Below, in pieces: positions 18,493 through 27,254 of a stretch of 64,000 nt of DNA; positions within the stretch are counted from its first letter, which is position 1; every line of letters starts with the position of its first letter. A program made the translations under genes and the position numbers. The notes under the pieces were generated by a model. It worked only from the letters and a program-made list of their open reading frames with translations. It searched no databases and had not been told where the DNA came from. The DNA is taken from contig NZ_BAYD01000044.1 in NCBI RefSeq assembly GCF_000685075.1, positions 1 through 64,000 of the forward strand, read 5' to 3'. The stretch is from Paraburkholderia oxyphila NBRC 105797. Lineage in GTDB: Bacteria > Pseudomonadota > Gammaproteobacteria > Burkholderiales > Burkholderiaceae.

Positions 18493-19937
18493 GCTGCGCC
18501 CTCCGCGTAACGTTCCTCGAGTGCCAGCACCGCGCTGCTGAAGCAGTGCAGCGGGGCGCGCACGATGCCGGCGCCGATCTGGCCGACCCCGGCTTCGCGG
18601 TGCGCGATGCCCGTCGTGATCACGGGGCGGATGCCCGTATCGACGACCTTGCGCACGTCGATGCCCGTGGGCGAGCCGAGGAAGTCGAGCAGCGGCAGCG
18701 ACATCGCCGGATTGTGCGTCTCGGTGATGTGATACATCTCGCGCGAGTACGACACCGCTTCGGTCACGGTGCCGCCCACGAGCTGCACGAGCGCGGGCGA
18801 GGCGGCGAGCGACGCGCCGCCGAAGCCGGCGGTTTCGGCAATCGCGCTGTCGCCGAGATCGGGGTTCGCATCGTCGGCGCTGAAGCCGGGGAAGTAGAGG
18901 CCGCGCGGCATGTCCGAGGCGGCTTCGAACCAGCGGCTGCCGAGTCCGCTCACGCGGATCGCGGTCGTCACGCCGTTGCGCGACATCGCCGTGACGATGC
19001 TGCTGCCTTCGACGCCATGTGCGGCGTCCATGGTCGCCTTGCAGCAGGCCATCGAGAGGTTCAGGAAGAACTGCGAGTTGGCGCCGATGAAGTCGAGAAT
19101 CTGCCGCACGGACTGGCGCTCGATCTCGCTCGCGACGAGCGGCACGGCAATCGCCGCAAAGAACAGTGACGTGGCCGCGCTGTTGCGGCTATGGACTTCG
19201 TCACCCATCAGCAGCGCCTGCGACTGGATCGGCTTGAGCTCGATGCCGCCGGGGATGGCGGCGAGCGCGATTTTGAGTCCCGGCGCGAGCACGCCTTCGA
19301 TCCATCGCAGGCGGTCGAGCACCTCGCTGCTGTTGGCGCCGAAGCGCAGCACCTTGCCCGTGCCTTCACTCATGTTCGAGTACGCGTAGTTGCCGTTGGT
19401 CTCATTGCGCACGGCAAACAGCGGCATGGACGGCGAAATGACGCCGGACATCGGCCCCACGGCTGCCCGGTCGTGACAGGAGCCAAAGCGCACGCCACCG
19501 GCCGCGAGCAGCGCGCGCGCCTCGTCTTGCGTTTTCGCCCAGCCCTCGTAGAGCACCGCGCCGATCATGGCGCCCTGCATCGGCCCGCACATATCGGGCC
19601 AGGCGATCGGGGCGCCTGCGTGCAGCAGGGTGCGCTCCATGTCGGGCCACACGTCGCGTGCGTGCAGGATCACGTCGACCAGCACCGGCTGTGCTTCGAT
19701 CATGCGCCGGGCCGCGAGCGCATTGGCCGCGTCGATGAGCGAGCCCGCACAGTCCGGGTCGGCGCGGTCGCCGGCGAGCCGCGCGAGCGCCCAGCCCACG
19801 GCAGCATCGCCGTCCGCGGGCGGGCGCCAGTCGAGCTGGAGCGCCGCGACGCCTTGCCCGGCCAGCGTTGCCGCGAAGCTTTCGACCCCGACGTTGACGG
19901 CGGACAGCGCGCCGTCCAGCAACATCTTGTCCATCAT
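18489..19937 (-). CDS. DUF1116 protein, second YlbE/AllG-like paralogue
   Basis: The 482-residue protein shares blocks with the other DUF1116 protein of the operon: MCGPMQGAMIGAVLYEGWA, GPMSGVISPSMPLFAVRN, ACCKATMDAAHGV and ANPDLGDSAIAETAGFGG. In E. coli, YlbE (AllG) is one component of the oxamate carbamoyltransferase AllFGH (from memory). The start is the first ATG of a pair, with GGAG six bases upstream. Having two divergent DUF1116 proteins in one operon is not the E. coli arrangement and hints at a heteromer or two substrates. Confidence 0.88.
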   Translation of the reverse strand: MMDKMLLDGALSAVNVGVESFAATLAGQGVAALQLDWRPPADGDAAVGWALARLAGDRADPDCAGSLIDAANALAARRMIEAQPVLVDVILHARDVWPDMERTLLHAGAPIAWPDMCGPMQGAMIGAVLYEGWAKTQDEARALLAAGGVRFGSCHDRAAVGPMSGVISPSMPLFAVRNETNGNYAYSNMSEGTGKVLRFGANSSEVLDRLRWIEGVLAPGLKIALAAIPGGIELKPIQSQALLMGDEVHSRNSAATSLFFAAIAVPLVASEIERQSVRQILDFIGANSQFFLNLSMACCKATMDAAHGVEGSSIVTAMSRNGVTTAIRVSGLGSRWFEAASDMPRGLYFPGFSADDANPDLGDSAIAETAGFGGASLAASPALVQLVGGTVTEAVSYSREMYHITETHNPAMSLPLLDFLGSPTGIDVRKVVDTGIRPVITTGIAHREAGVGQIGAGIVRAPLHCFSSAVLALEERYAEGAA

Positions 19938-19951
19938 GATTCTCCATTCGG

Positions 19952-20860
19952 TTATTGGATGCCGGGCAAGCTGCCCGTGATTGCCGTGATGAATCCGCTC
20001 AACATGTCCCAGCCCGAAGAGCTGCCAATCGCCGTCAGCTCGTGCGCGGCGAGCGCCATATCGAGGCCGTCGCGAGCGCTCCCGCACGCATACGCGTGCA
20101 CGGCGTCGGCAAGCCGGTGCAGCCGCGCGAAGCTGCGGCCTTCGAGCAGGTCGCCGAACAGCGCGGCCCCGATGGGATGACTCGCGAGCCGCGCCTGCGC
20201 GGCCAGCTGCCCGCTGGCTTCCTGCATGTCGCCGCACAGGACCCGCCGTGCAAACAGGGCGGCGCCGACAAAGTCATCGCCGGAAGGGGTGAGCCCGGGG
20301 CCCACACCGAGCAGCCGCGCCGATGCTTCGCAGACCTGATGAATGTCGCGGTCTGTAAGCGCGCGGGCGAGGCGGCGCACATGCGGCATGCCGAGATCGA
20401 GAGGAAACTCGAGCGCGACGCCGCTCAGCAGTCTGCCGAAACCTCGCGGCGAATCGAGGCGCGCTGCCTGCGCGAGCAGGACGAGGCCTGCCTCGCGCAG
20501 TGCCGCCACGTCGCGACAAGGCGCTTGCGGGCTCGGCGGATGCCATGGGCATTGGCCCTGCGGATCGAAGCGCAGCGGCAGACGGGACGCGAGCGCCGCG
20601 TTGCCGGCCTGCGCGGCGAGCAGCACGGCGCGCGGATGCAGCGCGTGCGCGCCGGTGCCGGCCCAGATCAGCTCGCCAGCTGCGAGCAGATAGCCGCATG
20701 GCGCACTGCCCGGCATCGCCGTCGCCACGCCGCCGCTGCGCGAGAGTGCCGCGTGCGCCTTGTAGCCGATGCGCAGAATCGGGCCGATTTGAACGACGGG
20801 GCCGCTGGCTTCGGTCCACGGGCGCGCCGCTGGCGCCGCCCGGGTTGCGAGCGTGCTCAT
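19952..20860 (-). CDS. DUF2877 protein (YlbF/AllH-like)
   Basis: The 302-residue protein has the family motif GVGPGLTPSGDDFVGAALFA near residue 195 and a Gly-rich C-terminus (TAIGSSSGWDMLSGF). DUF2877 corresponds to E. coli YlbF (AllH), a partner of FdrA and YlbE in carbamoyl transfer. It overlaps the carbamate kinase stop by four bases and precedes the second DUF1116 gene by 14 bp. No membrane segment or signal peptide is visible. Confidence 0.85.
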   Translation of the reverse strand: MSTLATRAAPAARPWTEASGPVVQIGPILRIGYKAHAALSRSGGVATAMPGSAPCGYLLAAGELIWAGTGAHALHPRAVLLAAQAGNAALASRLPLRFDPQGQCPWHPPSPQAPCRDVAALREAGLVLLAQAARLDSPRGFGRLLSGVALEFPLDLGMPHVRRLARALTDRDIHQVCEASARLLGVGPGLTPSGDDFVGAALFARRVLCGDMQEASGQLAAQARLASHPIGAALFGDLLEGRSFARLHRLADAVHAYACGSARDGLDMALAAHELTAIGSSSGWDMLSGFITAITGSLPGIQ

Positions 20861-21807
20861 GGCACGATCCGCGTGCCGGCCTCGCCATGCAGCGCGTCAT
20901 ACACGCGGTCGAGCGACGTGATGACGACCTTGCGTCCCCCGTGATCGAGATACTGCAGCGCGGCGGCGATCTTCGGACCCATGCTGCCGGGCGGGAACTG
21001 CCCTTCGTCCAGATACTGGCGCGCTTCGTCGGCACGAATCTCGTCGAGGAAGCGTTGGGTCGGTTTGCCGAAATCCAGCGCGACACGCTCGACGCCAGTG
21101 AGCATGATCAGCGTCTCGACGCCGAGCTCCGCGGCCAGCAGCGCACTCGTGAAGTCCTTGTCGATCACGGCCGGCACGCCGTGCAGCCCGCCGTCGCCGT
21201 TGCGCACCACGGGGATGCCGCCGCCGCCCGCGGCAATCGGGATCACCCCGGCGTCCAGCAGCGCCTCGACCGCGGGGAGATCGAGAATGCGCAGCGGCCG
21301 CGGTGACGGCACGACGCGCCGGTAGCCGCGTCCCGAATCCTCGACGAAGACCCAGTCGCTTTCCGCGCTCATGCGCTCCGACTCCTCCTGGCTGAAGAAG
21401 CGGCCCACGGGCTTGGTGGGATCGGCGAACGCGGGGTCGGCGGGATCGACCTCGACCTGCGTCACGACCGACGAAACCGGCGCGGCGATGCCATGCGCGC
21501 GCAGCACATTCAGCAGCGTCTGCTGCAGCATGTAGCCCATGCCGCCCTGCGAGTGCGCGACGCAGATGTCCATCGGCATCGGCGCCAGTTCGCGCGCCGT
21601 GCGGGCCATGCGGAACAGGATGTTGCCGACCACCGGGCCGTTGCCGTGCGTGAGCACCAGCCGATAGCCGCCTTCGATGATCCCCGCGAGATGTTCGCAG
21701 GCTTTCTCGATCAGCGAGAACTGTTCCTCGGCGAGGCCCTTGATGTTGGGCGGATAGCTGGCATTGCCGCCGAACGCGATCAGGATGCGTTGAGAGTCGG
21801 TCGTCAT
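20857..21807 (-). CDS. arcC: Carbamate kinase
   Basis: The 316-residue amino-acid-kinase-fold protein has the N-terminal IAFGGNASYPP and LTHGNGPVVGNILFRM, the middle PIAAGGGGIPVV, the lysine region VIDKDFTSALLAAELG, and the C-terminal FPPGSMGPKIAAALQYL. All are hallmark carbamate kinase motifs. It makes ATP from carbamoyl phosphate and ADP, giving NH3 and CO2. It lies between the DUF1116 and DUF2877 genes with ATGA overlaps on both sides, as the kinase does in allantoin/oxamate operons (ybcF/allK). It is not near arginine deiminase genes. Confidence 0.94.
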   Translation of the reverse strand: MTTDSQRILIAFGGNASYPPNIKGLAEEQFSLIEKACEHLAGIIEGGYRLVLTHGNGPVVGNILFRMARTARELAPMPMDICVAHSQGGMGYMLQQTLLNVLRAHGIAAPVSSVVTQVEVDPADPAFADPTKPVGRFFSQEESERMSAESDWVFVEDSGRGYRRVVPSPRPLRILDLPAVEALLDAGVIPIAAGGGGIPVVRNGDGGLHGVPAVIDKDFTSALLAAELGVETLIMLTGVERVALDFGKPTQRFLDEIRADEARQYLDEGQFPPGSMGPKIAAALQYLDHGGRKVVITSLDRVYDALHGEAGTRIVP

Positions 21808-23285
21808 GAACGTGCTCCGGAGTGGCTGGCTTGCATGGCGGAATCGGCGGCGGGGTTCGCCGCGTGCGGCTGATCGCAGAGGGCGTGGAGCGCGGACGTG
21901 AAGCACGCGAGCGGCGCGCGCACGATGCCGGCGCCGATGATGCCCTTGCCAGGCTCGCGGTGTGCCGTCGCGGTGTTGATGACGGGCCGGCTGTTCTCGT
22001 CGAGCACGCGGCGCACGTCGATGCCGACCGGCGCGCCGACGAAGTCGAGCGCGGGCAGCGTAAAGCCCGGATTGCGCGCGATGGCGATCTGCTTCATCTC
22101 GGTCGAGTAGCGCAGCGCGTCGGCGGGCGTGCCGCCGACGAACTGCACCATGGCCGGCGCCGCGGCCATGGCGAATGCGCCCAGACCGGCCGTTTCGGTG
22201 ATCGCGCTGTCGCCGATGTCGGGATTCGCGTCGGCCTCTGTGAAGCCGGGCAGATAGAGCCCCTTCGGCACCTCCGCCGGGCCCGTGAACCAGCGCTCGC
22301 CGAGCCCGCTCACGCGGATGCCGACCTCGACCCCGTTGCGGGCCATTGCCGTGACCATGCTGCTGTTGGGCACGCCGTGCGCGGCGTCCATGGTCGACTT
22401 GCAGGCGGCCATCGAGAGGCTCAGGAAGAACATGTCGTCCTGGCGGATCATCTTGAGCACGGCGGCGGCCGTTGCGCTGTCGAGGCCGCTCCTGGCAAGC
22501 TCGCAGGCGACCCAGCGCAGCAGGATCAGGCTCGCGGCCGTATTGCGGTTGTGCAGGTCGTCGCCCATGTGCAGCGCCTGGGCGATGATGGGCTTCAGCG
22601 CGAGGCCATCGGGCGCGCCGCGCACGACCGCCTGCAAGGTCGGCGCCACGGTGTTCTCGATCCAGCGCAGGTGATCGAGCACCGGCTGCGAGTACGCGCC
22701 GAAACGCAGCGTTTCGCGGCCGCCGCTCTCCATGAACGGCGCCCAGGCGAGGTTGCCGGCCGTGCGGTTGCGCACGGCGACGAGCGGCATCGAGGGCGAG
22801 ATGATGCCGCTCATCGGGCCGACCGCACCGTGCTCGTGGCACGGCGCGAATGCGACTTCGCCGCGGCGCGCGAGCGCTTCGGCATGCTCCGGCGAGCTGG
22901 CCCAGCCTTCGTAGAGGATCGCGCCGATGACGGCGCCGCGCATCGGCCCGCACATCTTCTCCCAGCCGATCGGCGGGCCGGCGTGCAGCAGCGTGCGGCC
23001 GAGATCTGGCCAGACCTCGCGTGCATGGAGCGCGACGTCGACCCACGCGGGCTCGGCGCCGATCACGCGGTTGACCGCTTCGAGGTTTGCCCGGTCGATC
23101 CCGGAGCCGAAGCACGCGGGGTCGTCCTTGTCGCCGGCGAGCTGGGCGAGGCGCCAGGCGAGCTCGGCGGACGCGTCGCCCGCGGGCTGCCAGTCGAGGC
23201 GCATGAGCGCCGCGCCGCCGCCCGCCGGGCCCTCGTCGAGGGTCGCGACGCCGACGCTGATCACGGAAAGAACGTCGTTGAACAT
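21804..23285 (-). CDS. DUF1116 protein, YlbE/AllG-like
   Basis: The 493-residue protein starts MFNDVLSVISVGVATLDEG. It carries the DUF1116 blocks KMCGPMRGAVIGAILYEGWA, GPMSGIISPSMPLVAVRN, MAACKSTMDAAHGV and NPDIGDSAITETAGLGAF. It lies 16 bp after fdrA and overlaps the carbamate kinase gene (ATGA). This FdrA-YlbE-kinase order argues that it is the orthologue of E. coli AllG, with the 18.5-kb copy being the extra paralogue. The C-terminal 20 residues are low-complexity. Confidence 0.9.
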   Translation of the reverse strand: MFNDVLSVISVGVATLDEGPAGGGAALMRLDWQPAGDASAELAWRLAQLAGDKDDPACFGSGIDRANLEAVNRVIGAEPAWVDVALHAREVWPDLGRTLLHAGPPIGWEKMCGPMRGAVIGAILYEGWASSPEHAEALARRGEVAFAPCHEHGAVGPMSGIISPSMPLVAVRNRTAGNLAWAPFMESGGRETLRFGAYSQPVLDHLRWIENTVAPTLQAVVRGAPDGLALKPIIAQALHMGDDLHNRNTAASLILLRWVACELARSGLDSATAAAVLKMIRQDDMFFLSLSMAACKSTMDAAHGVPNSSMVTAMARNGVEVGIRVSGLGERWFTGPAEVPKGLYLPGFTEADANPDIGDSAITETAGLGAFAMAAAPAMVQFVGGTPADALRYSTEMKQIAIARNPGFTLPALDFVGAPVGIDVRRVLDENSRPVINTATAHREPGKGIIGAGIVRAPLACFTSALHALCDQPHAANPAADSAMQASHSGARS

Positions 23286-23301
23286 GACGAGGCTCCTGTC
23301 G

Positions 23302-24882
23302 TTATTGAGTGCTCGCGCACGACGCCACCGGCTCGTCGGCCGGCAGCATCGCGACGATTTCGGCCGCGAGCCGCGCGGCCTGCGTGCTGCCGCCCACGAC
23401 GCGCACGCCGGCGTCTTCGAGCGTCTTCTGCTGAGCGGAGCGGCGCTGCGGATCGTCTTCGGTACCGCAGACGAAGCCGATGACCACGAGTCCGCGGCCT
23501 TCGCTGCGCGCCGTGCGCAGCGCGTCGACGATGGCGGGGGCGTGCGCGCCAGCGGGGTCCGGGTGGCTGCCGTAGCCGAGCACGAAGTCGAGCACGATCA
23601 CGGCGACGGACGGGTCGCGAGCCTCCTGGGCGAGGCGCTCGAGGCGCTGGCCGCAGTCGATCATCGGATGCGGCCGGCCGACCGTGAAGGCGTCGTCGCC
23701 GAGGTCGAGCGCGCAGTGGCCTTCGCTCTCGAGCGCGTTCGGCAGCGCGCAGGCGGGGTCGAGCGGCGTGTTCGAAAGCGTGCGGACGCCCGCATCGCGC
23801 CAGATCGCCTGCGCCTCCGCGCAGAATGTGCCGCCTGAATAGAGCGCGCGCACATAGCGCTGCCCCGGCGCGAAGGCGGGCAGGCCCGCATGCGACGCGG
23901 CGTGTCCCGTTTGGGGCGCGGGCGCTTCTGCGCGTGCGAGCGCGACCGCCAGGTTGGCCGCCTCTTCGAGTGTTTCGACGAAGTGGATTGCGCGGGACGG
24001 CGAAGTCTGGGCCCGCGCGCCGAGGAACAGCACGACCACGGGCTTGCCGAGCGTCTGCGCATACGTGATGAGCGCGTCCGCGACGGGGCGTGCCGGCGGC
24101 TTCGAGACGATCACGATGACCTCGGTTTGCGGGTCGTTCGCGAGGCGCTCGAGGCCCTGGCGCATGGTGCGGCCGCCCACCTGTTCGTAGACGTCGCGTC
24201 CGCCCGTGCCAATCGCCTGCGAAATGCCCTCGCCCTGGCGATCGATCTGGCAGGTCACCTCCTGAAGCCCGGTACCCGATGCCGCCACGACGCCGATGCG
24301 CCCGCGTCTCACCACGTTGGCGAAGCCGAGCGGCACCCCGTCGAGAATCGCCGTGCCGCAGTCCGGGCCCATCACGAGCAAGCCCTTGCGTTGCGCGAGC
24401 TGCTTGAGCGCGACTTCCTGGTCGAGCGCAACGTTGTCGCTGAAGAGGAATACATTCAGCCCGAGGCGCAGCGCCTTGAGCGCTTCCGCGCCCGCATAGG
24501 CGCCCGGCACCGAGATCTGGGCGAGGTTCGCGCCCTCTGCGCTCGCGACGCCCATGGCGATAGAGCGCGGCTGCAGCGTTTCGCCGCCGCTGGACGACGA
24601 CTTCACCGCTTCGCCTTCGAGCAGCGCATCGATCTCGCGGAACGCGGCGTCGATGGCCGTGGGGTCGTCGTCCTCGACCACGGCCATGATGTCGTTCGGC
24701 TGCGCGGCGTCGAGTTCGGATTGCAGCAGGTTCGCCTGCGCGAGGATGTCCTTGTTGCCGCGCGTGCCCATGAGCAGGGTGGTGCGCTTGACGCCGATAC
24801 GCGCGACGACCTGCTGGCAGATCAGCATGAGCGCGACCGAATCCTTGTACAAGTTCTTCCTGATTCTGGATTGAATGGTCAT
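23302..24882 (-). CDS. fdrA: FdrA/AllF-like acyl-CoA synthetase-fold protein
   Basis: The 526-residue protein has succinyl-CoA-synthetase-like architecture. The N-terminal region with LLMGTRGNKDILAQANLL is followed by a CoA-binding-like domain with MGPDCGTAILDGVPLGFANV and VAASGTGLQEVTCQIDR, then a flavodoxin-like CoA-ligase half ending VGFVCGTEDDPQ. E. coli FdrA (555 aa) is AllF of oxamate carbamoyltransferase (from memory). The ATG at 24882 (MTIQSRIRKNLYKDSV) fits the family start. It is first of the minus-strand operon fdrA-DUF1116-arcC-DUF2877-DUF1116-ggt, divergent from the LysR gene. Confidence 0.9.
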   Translation of the reverse strand: MTIQSRIRKNLYKDSVALMLICQQVVARIGVKRTTLLMGTRGNKDILAQANLLQSELDAAQPNDIMAVVEDDDPTAIDAAFREIDALLEGEAVKSSSSGGETLQPRSIAMGVASAEGANLAQISVPGAYAGAEALKALRLGLNVFLFSDNVALDQEVALKQLAQRKGLLVMGPDCGTAILDGVPLGFANVVRRGRIGVVAASGTGLQEVTCQIDRQGEGISQAIGTGGRDVYEQVGGRTMRQGLERLANDPQTEVIVIVSKPPARPVADALITYAQTLGKPVVVLFLGARAQTSPSRAIHFVETLEEAANLAVALARAEAPAPQTGHAASHAGLPAFAPGQRYVRALYSGGTFCAEAQAIWRDAGVRTLSNTPLDPACALPNALESEGHCALDLGDDAFTVGRPHPMIDCGQRLERLAQEARDPSVAVIVLDFVLGYGSHPDPAGAHAPAIVDALRTARSEGRGLVVIGFVCGTEDDPQRRSAQQKTLEDAGVRVVGGSTQAARLAAEIVAMLPADEPVASCASTQ

Positions 24883-25030
24883 GTCCGTTCCCGTTAAAAA
24901 GGAGTGCATATCGATAGTGTGTCGAGCCATTCCCTGCAACGACACGCCGTAGTTCGACATCCGTGCGATGGGGCATCTATGTCGTCGAACAAAATTTACG
25001 AAGCGCCGGGGGGCCTGTCTACGCAGCAAG

Positions 25031-25064
25031 CGATATCGGGATTATTCATGCGGTGGATAGGCGG
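25031..25064. promoter_or_regulatory. 34-bp promoter element shared with the BMP-transporter operon
   Basis: This segment begins CGATAT and contains the core TGCGGTGGATA. It aligns without gaps to 32941-32974 upstream of the ABC importer operon, with 27 of 34 bases identical. It lies 148 bp before the fdrA ATG and within the fdrA-lysR intergenic region (24883-25186), which holds no gene. A LysR target site is the simplest reading. Confidence 0.6.
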
Positions 25065-25186
25065 CGCGCGTGCGTGCGGCCGCATGGATTGGGACTTTAC
25101 CTAGGCAGCATTTGCGCGCCGCATTTGCCACAATGCGACGATTCGCATGTTCCGTCCGTGCCGCTTCCCTATCCCGCAGCCTACCC

Positions 25187-26137
25187 ATGGACCTGTCATC
25201 GATCGACCTGAACCTGCTCGTAGCCTTCGACGCGATTGCCAAAGAGCGCAATATCACGCTCGCCGCAACCCGTATCGGACGCAGCCAGCCGGCCACGAGC
25301 GCGGCGTTGTCGCGCCTGCGCAAGATCTTCAACGACCCGCTGTTCGTGCGCACCATCAAAGGCATGCAGCCCACGCCCTACGCCGAGCAGCTGGTCGAGC
25401 CTATTTCGCGGGCGTGCGACCTGATTGCCGGTGCGCTGCAGGTGGATTGCGGATTCGACCCGCTCTCCACCACGCGCAAGACGTTCACGGTCTACATGAA
25501 CGAGATTGCCGAGGTCGTGTGCCTGCCGAAGATCCTGCAGCGGCTTCAGACCGTGGCGCCCGGCATCGGCATCAAGGTCAGCAGGATTCCCGAGAAAGGG
25601 GCACATGAGGCGATGGCCTCGGGCGAGGTCGATCTGGCATTCGGTGTTTTTTCCAACCTGAAGGCGGGCTTTTTTCAGCAGCGGCTCTATACCGACCGGT
25701 TCGTGTGCATTGCGCGCGGCGATCATCCGTCCATCGGCGCGGCCCTGAGCCTGCAGGAGTATCTCGACGGCGTGCATGTCACGGTCGCGTCGACCGGAAC
25801 GGGGCACGACACGATTCTCGAGCAGGTCCTGGCCGCACAGCACCTGGAGCGCAAGGTCGCGCTGACCGTGCCGCATTTTCTCGTGCTGCCCGTCGTCGTC
25901 GCGCAGACCAACGCGATCGCCACGGTGCCGTACCGCATGGTCTCGCCGCCGGTGTCGTTCCACAACATCCGCGTGCTCGAGACGCCCGTGCCGTTTCCGC
26001 AGATCGAGATCCGCCAGCACTGGCACGAGCGCTATCACCACGACGCGGCCAACAAGTGGCTGCGCCAGCTCATGGTGCAGCTCTTCAGCGACCCGCGGCG
26101 GCCCGCTGCGCGCGCGCCGCGGGCACTCGCCGCCTGA
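25187..26137 (+). CDS. LysR-family transcriptional regulator
   Basis: The 316-residue regulator has an N-terminal winged helix (MDLSSIDLNLLVAFDAIAKE, then NITLAATRIGRSQPATSAALSRLRK). A substrate-binding domain follows, with GFDPLSTTRKTFTVYMNEIAEVV. It resembles the NodD/NahR-like subgroup by its PLFVRTIKGMQPTPYAEQL and SDPxxxxRxFTVxM-type hinge. The ATG at 25187 is chosen because MDLSSIDLNLL is the usual start, although its ribosome site is weak. It lies divergent from fdrA and convergent with the porin, so it probably controls both operons. Confidence 0.9.
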   Translation: MDLSSIDLNLLVAFDAIAKERNITLAATRIGRSQPATSAALSRLRKIFNDPLFVRTIKGMQPTPYAEQLVEPISRACDLIAGALQVDCGFDPLSTTRKTFTVYMNEIAEVVCLPKILQRLQTVAPGIGIKVSRIPEKGAHEAMASGEVDLAFGVFSNLKAGFFQQRLYTDRFVCIARGDHPSIGAALSLQEYLDGVHVTVASTGTGHDTILEQVLAAQHLERKVALTVPHFLVLPVVVAQTNAIATVPYRMVSPPVSFHNIRVLETPVPFPQIEIRQHWHERYHHDAANKWLRQLMVQLFSDPRRPAARAPRALAA

Positions 26138-26144
26138 GGCAGGC

Positions 26145-27254
26145 CTAGAACTTCGCGCGCATGCCCACGCCGAAGGTGTCGCCAACGGGCTCGCCAGACA
26201 GCTTGTCGTGCATGTAGGCCGCGTAGACGTCCGTGCGTTTCGACAATGGATGGTCGTAGCCGATCGCCCAGGTGTTGCGCGACTGCTCCATGCCGCCCGA
26301 GTCCTTCGACCAGGCCCAGGAGGCCAGCACGAAGTCGAGGCCGACCGGCAGCGAGACACCGGCCTGAGCCGTGTTCACGTGGTAGTGGCCTGCGTCCAGC
26401 GCGTTGTCGGTGAACATGTACTGGGCGTACAGCTTGACGATGCGAAAGTCATAGGCGAGCCCCGCCTGCGCGATGCTCTGGCTGTGCAGGCCCGGCACGA
26501 CGCCGGACGAGGCGGGATCGGCGAAGTCGCCCGCCACGTTGCTGTAGTTCACGTACTGATAGACGGCTGTGGCCGAGAACGCCTTGCCAAGATACAACAA
26601 TTGCGCGCTGTCCTTGTGCTGGCCGCCCGCGCCGGCCGCGTTGCCGAACGCGTACATCGCGGTGCCTGTCAGCCCGTTGAAGCTCGGCGAAGCGTATTCG
26701 ACGGCGTTGCTCCATCCCGAGTCGCCAATCGCGCCCTGGTCGGTCGCAAAGGGCTGGAACGTGCTCGTGCCGAGATAGGTGTGATAGATCATCGGCGAGA
26801 ACTGGTACGAATCCGCGAACGGATTGAACAGGATCGTCGAGATGAAGAGGGGCGTCGTGATGCGGCCGGCGACCAGCGTGCCGTAGGGCGACTCGGCGCC
26901 CAGCCAGGCGTTGCGGGCGAAGAACGTGTCGCCGCTGAAGCGGCCCATGCCGCCGTTCTGCGGGCGGAAGAACGCTTCGAGCGAGAACACGGCCCGCGTG
27001 CCGCCGCCGAGGTCCTCGCCGCCCTTGATGCCCCAGTACGACGTGGACATCCCGCCGCCGCCGAGCTCCCATGCGCGCTGGCCGCCCGGAAACTTCTGCG
27101 AGCCGACCCATTCATCGATCTGACCGTAAAGGGTCACCGACGATTGCGCGGCGGCGAAGCCAGGGGCGAGCAGGAAACCAAGCGTTGCCGCCGTGCACGC
27201 GCGCCGGCACAGTGGGCCCGTCATCGTGGGTGCGTGTGATGGGGACGCTTTCAT
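26145..27254 (-). CDS. Gram-negative porin (OmpC-type, Burkholderia family)
   Basis: The 369-residue outer-membrane beta-barrel has a signal peptide (ACTAATLGFLLAPGFAAAQ) followed by SSVTLYGQIDEWV, the standard first strand SVTLYG. It has the WGIKGGEDLGGGTRAVF block and ends in VGMRAKF with the terminal Phe needed for BAM recognition. SKRTDVYAAYMHDK near the C-terminus is typical. It overlaps the cysteine hydrolase stop by four bases. Being inside the ABC importer operon suggests a dedicated outer-membrane entry for the same substrate. Confidence 0.9.
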   Translation of the reverse strand: MKASPSHAPTMTGPLCRRACTAATLGFLLAPGFAAAQSSVTLYGQIDEWVGSQKFPGGQRAWELGGGGMSTSYWGIKGGEDLGGGTRAVFSLEAFFRPQNGGMGRFSGDTFFARNAWLGAESPYGTLVAGRITTPLFISTILFNPFADSYQFSPMIYHTYLGTSTFQPFATDQGAIGDSGWSNAVEYASPSFNGLTGTAMYAFGNAAGAGGQHKDSAQLLYLGKAFSATAVYQYVNYSNVAGDFADPASSGVVPGLHSQSIAQAGLAYDFRIVKLYAQYMFTDNALDAGHYHVNTAQAGVSLPVGLDFVLASWAWSKDSGGMEQSRNTWAIGYDHPLSKRTDVYAAYMHDKLSGEPVGDTFGVGMRAKF

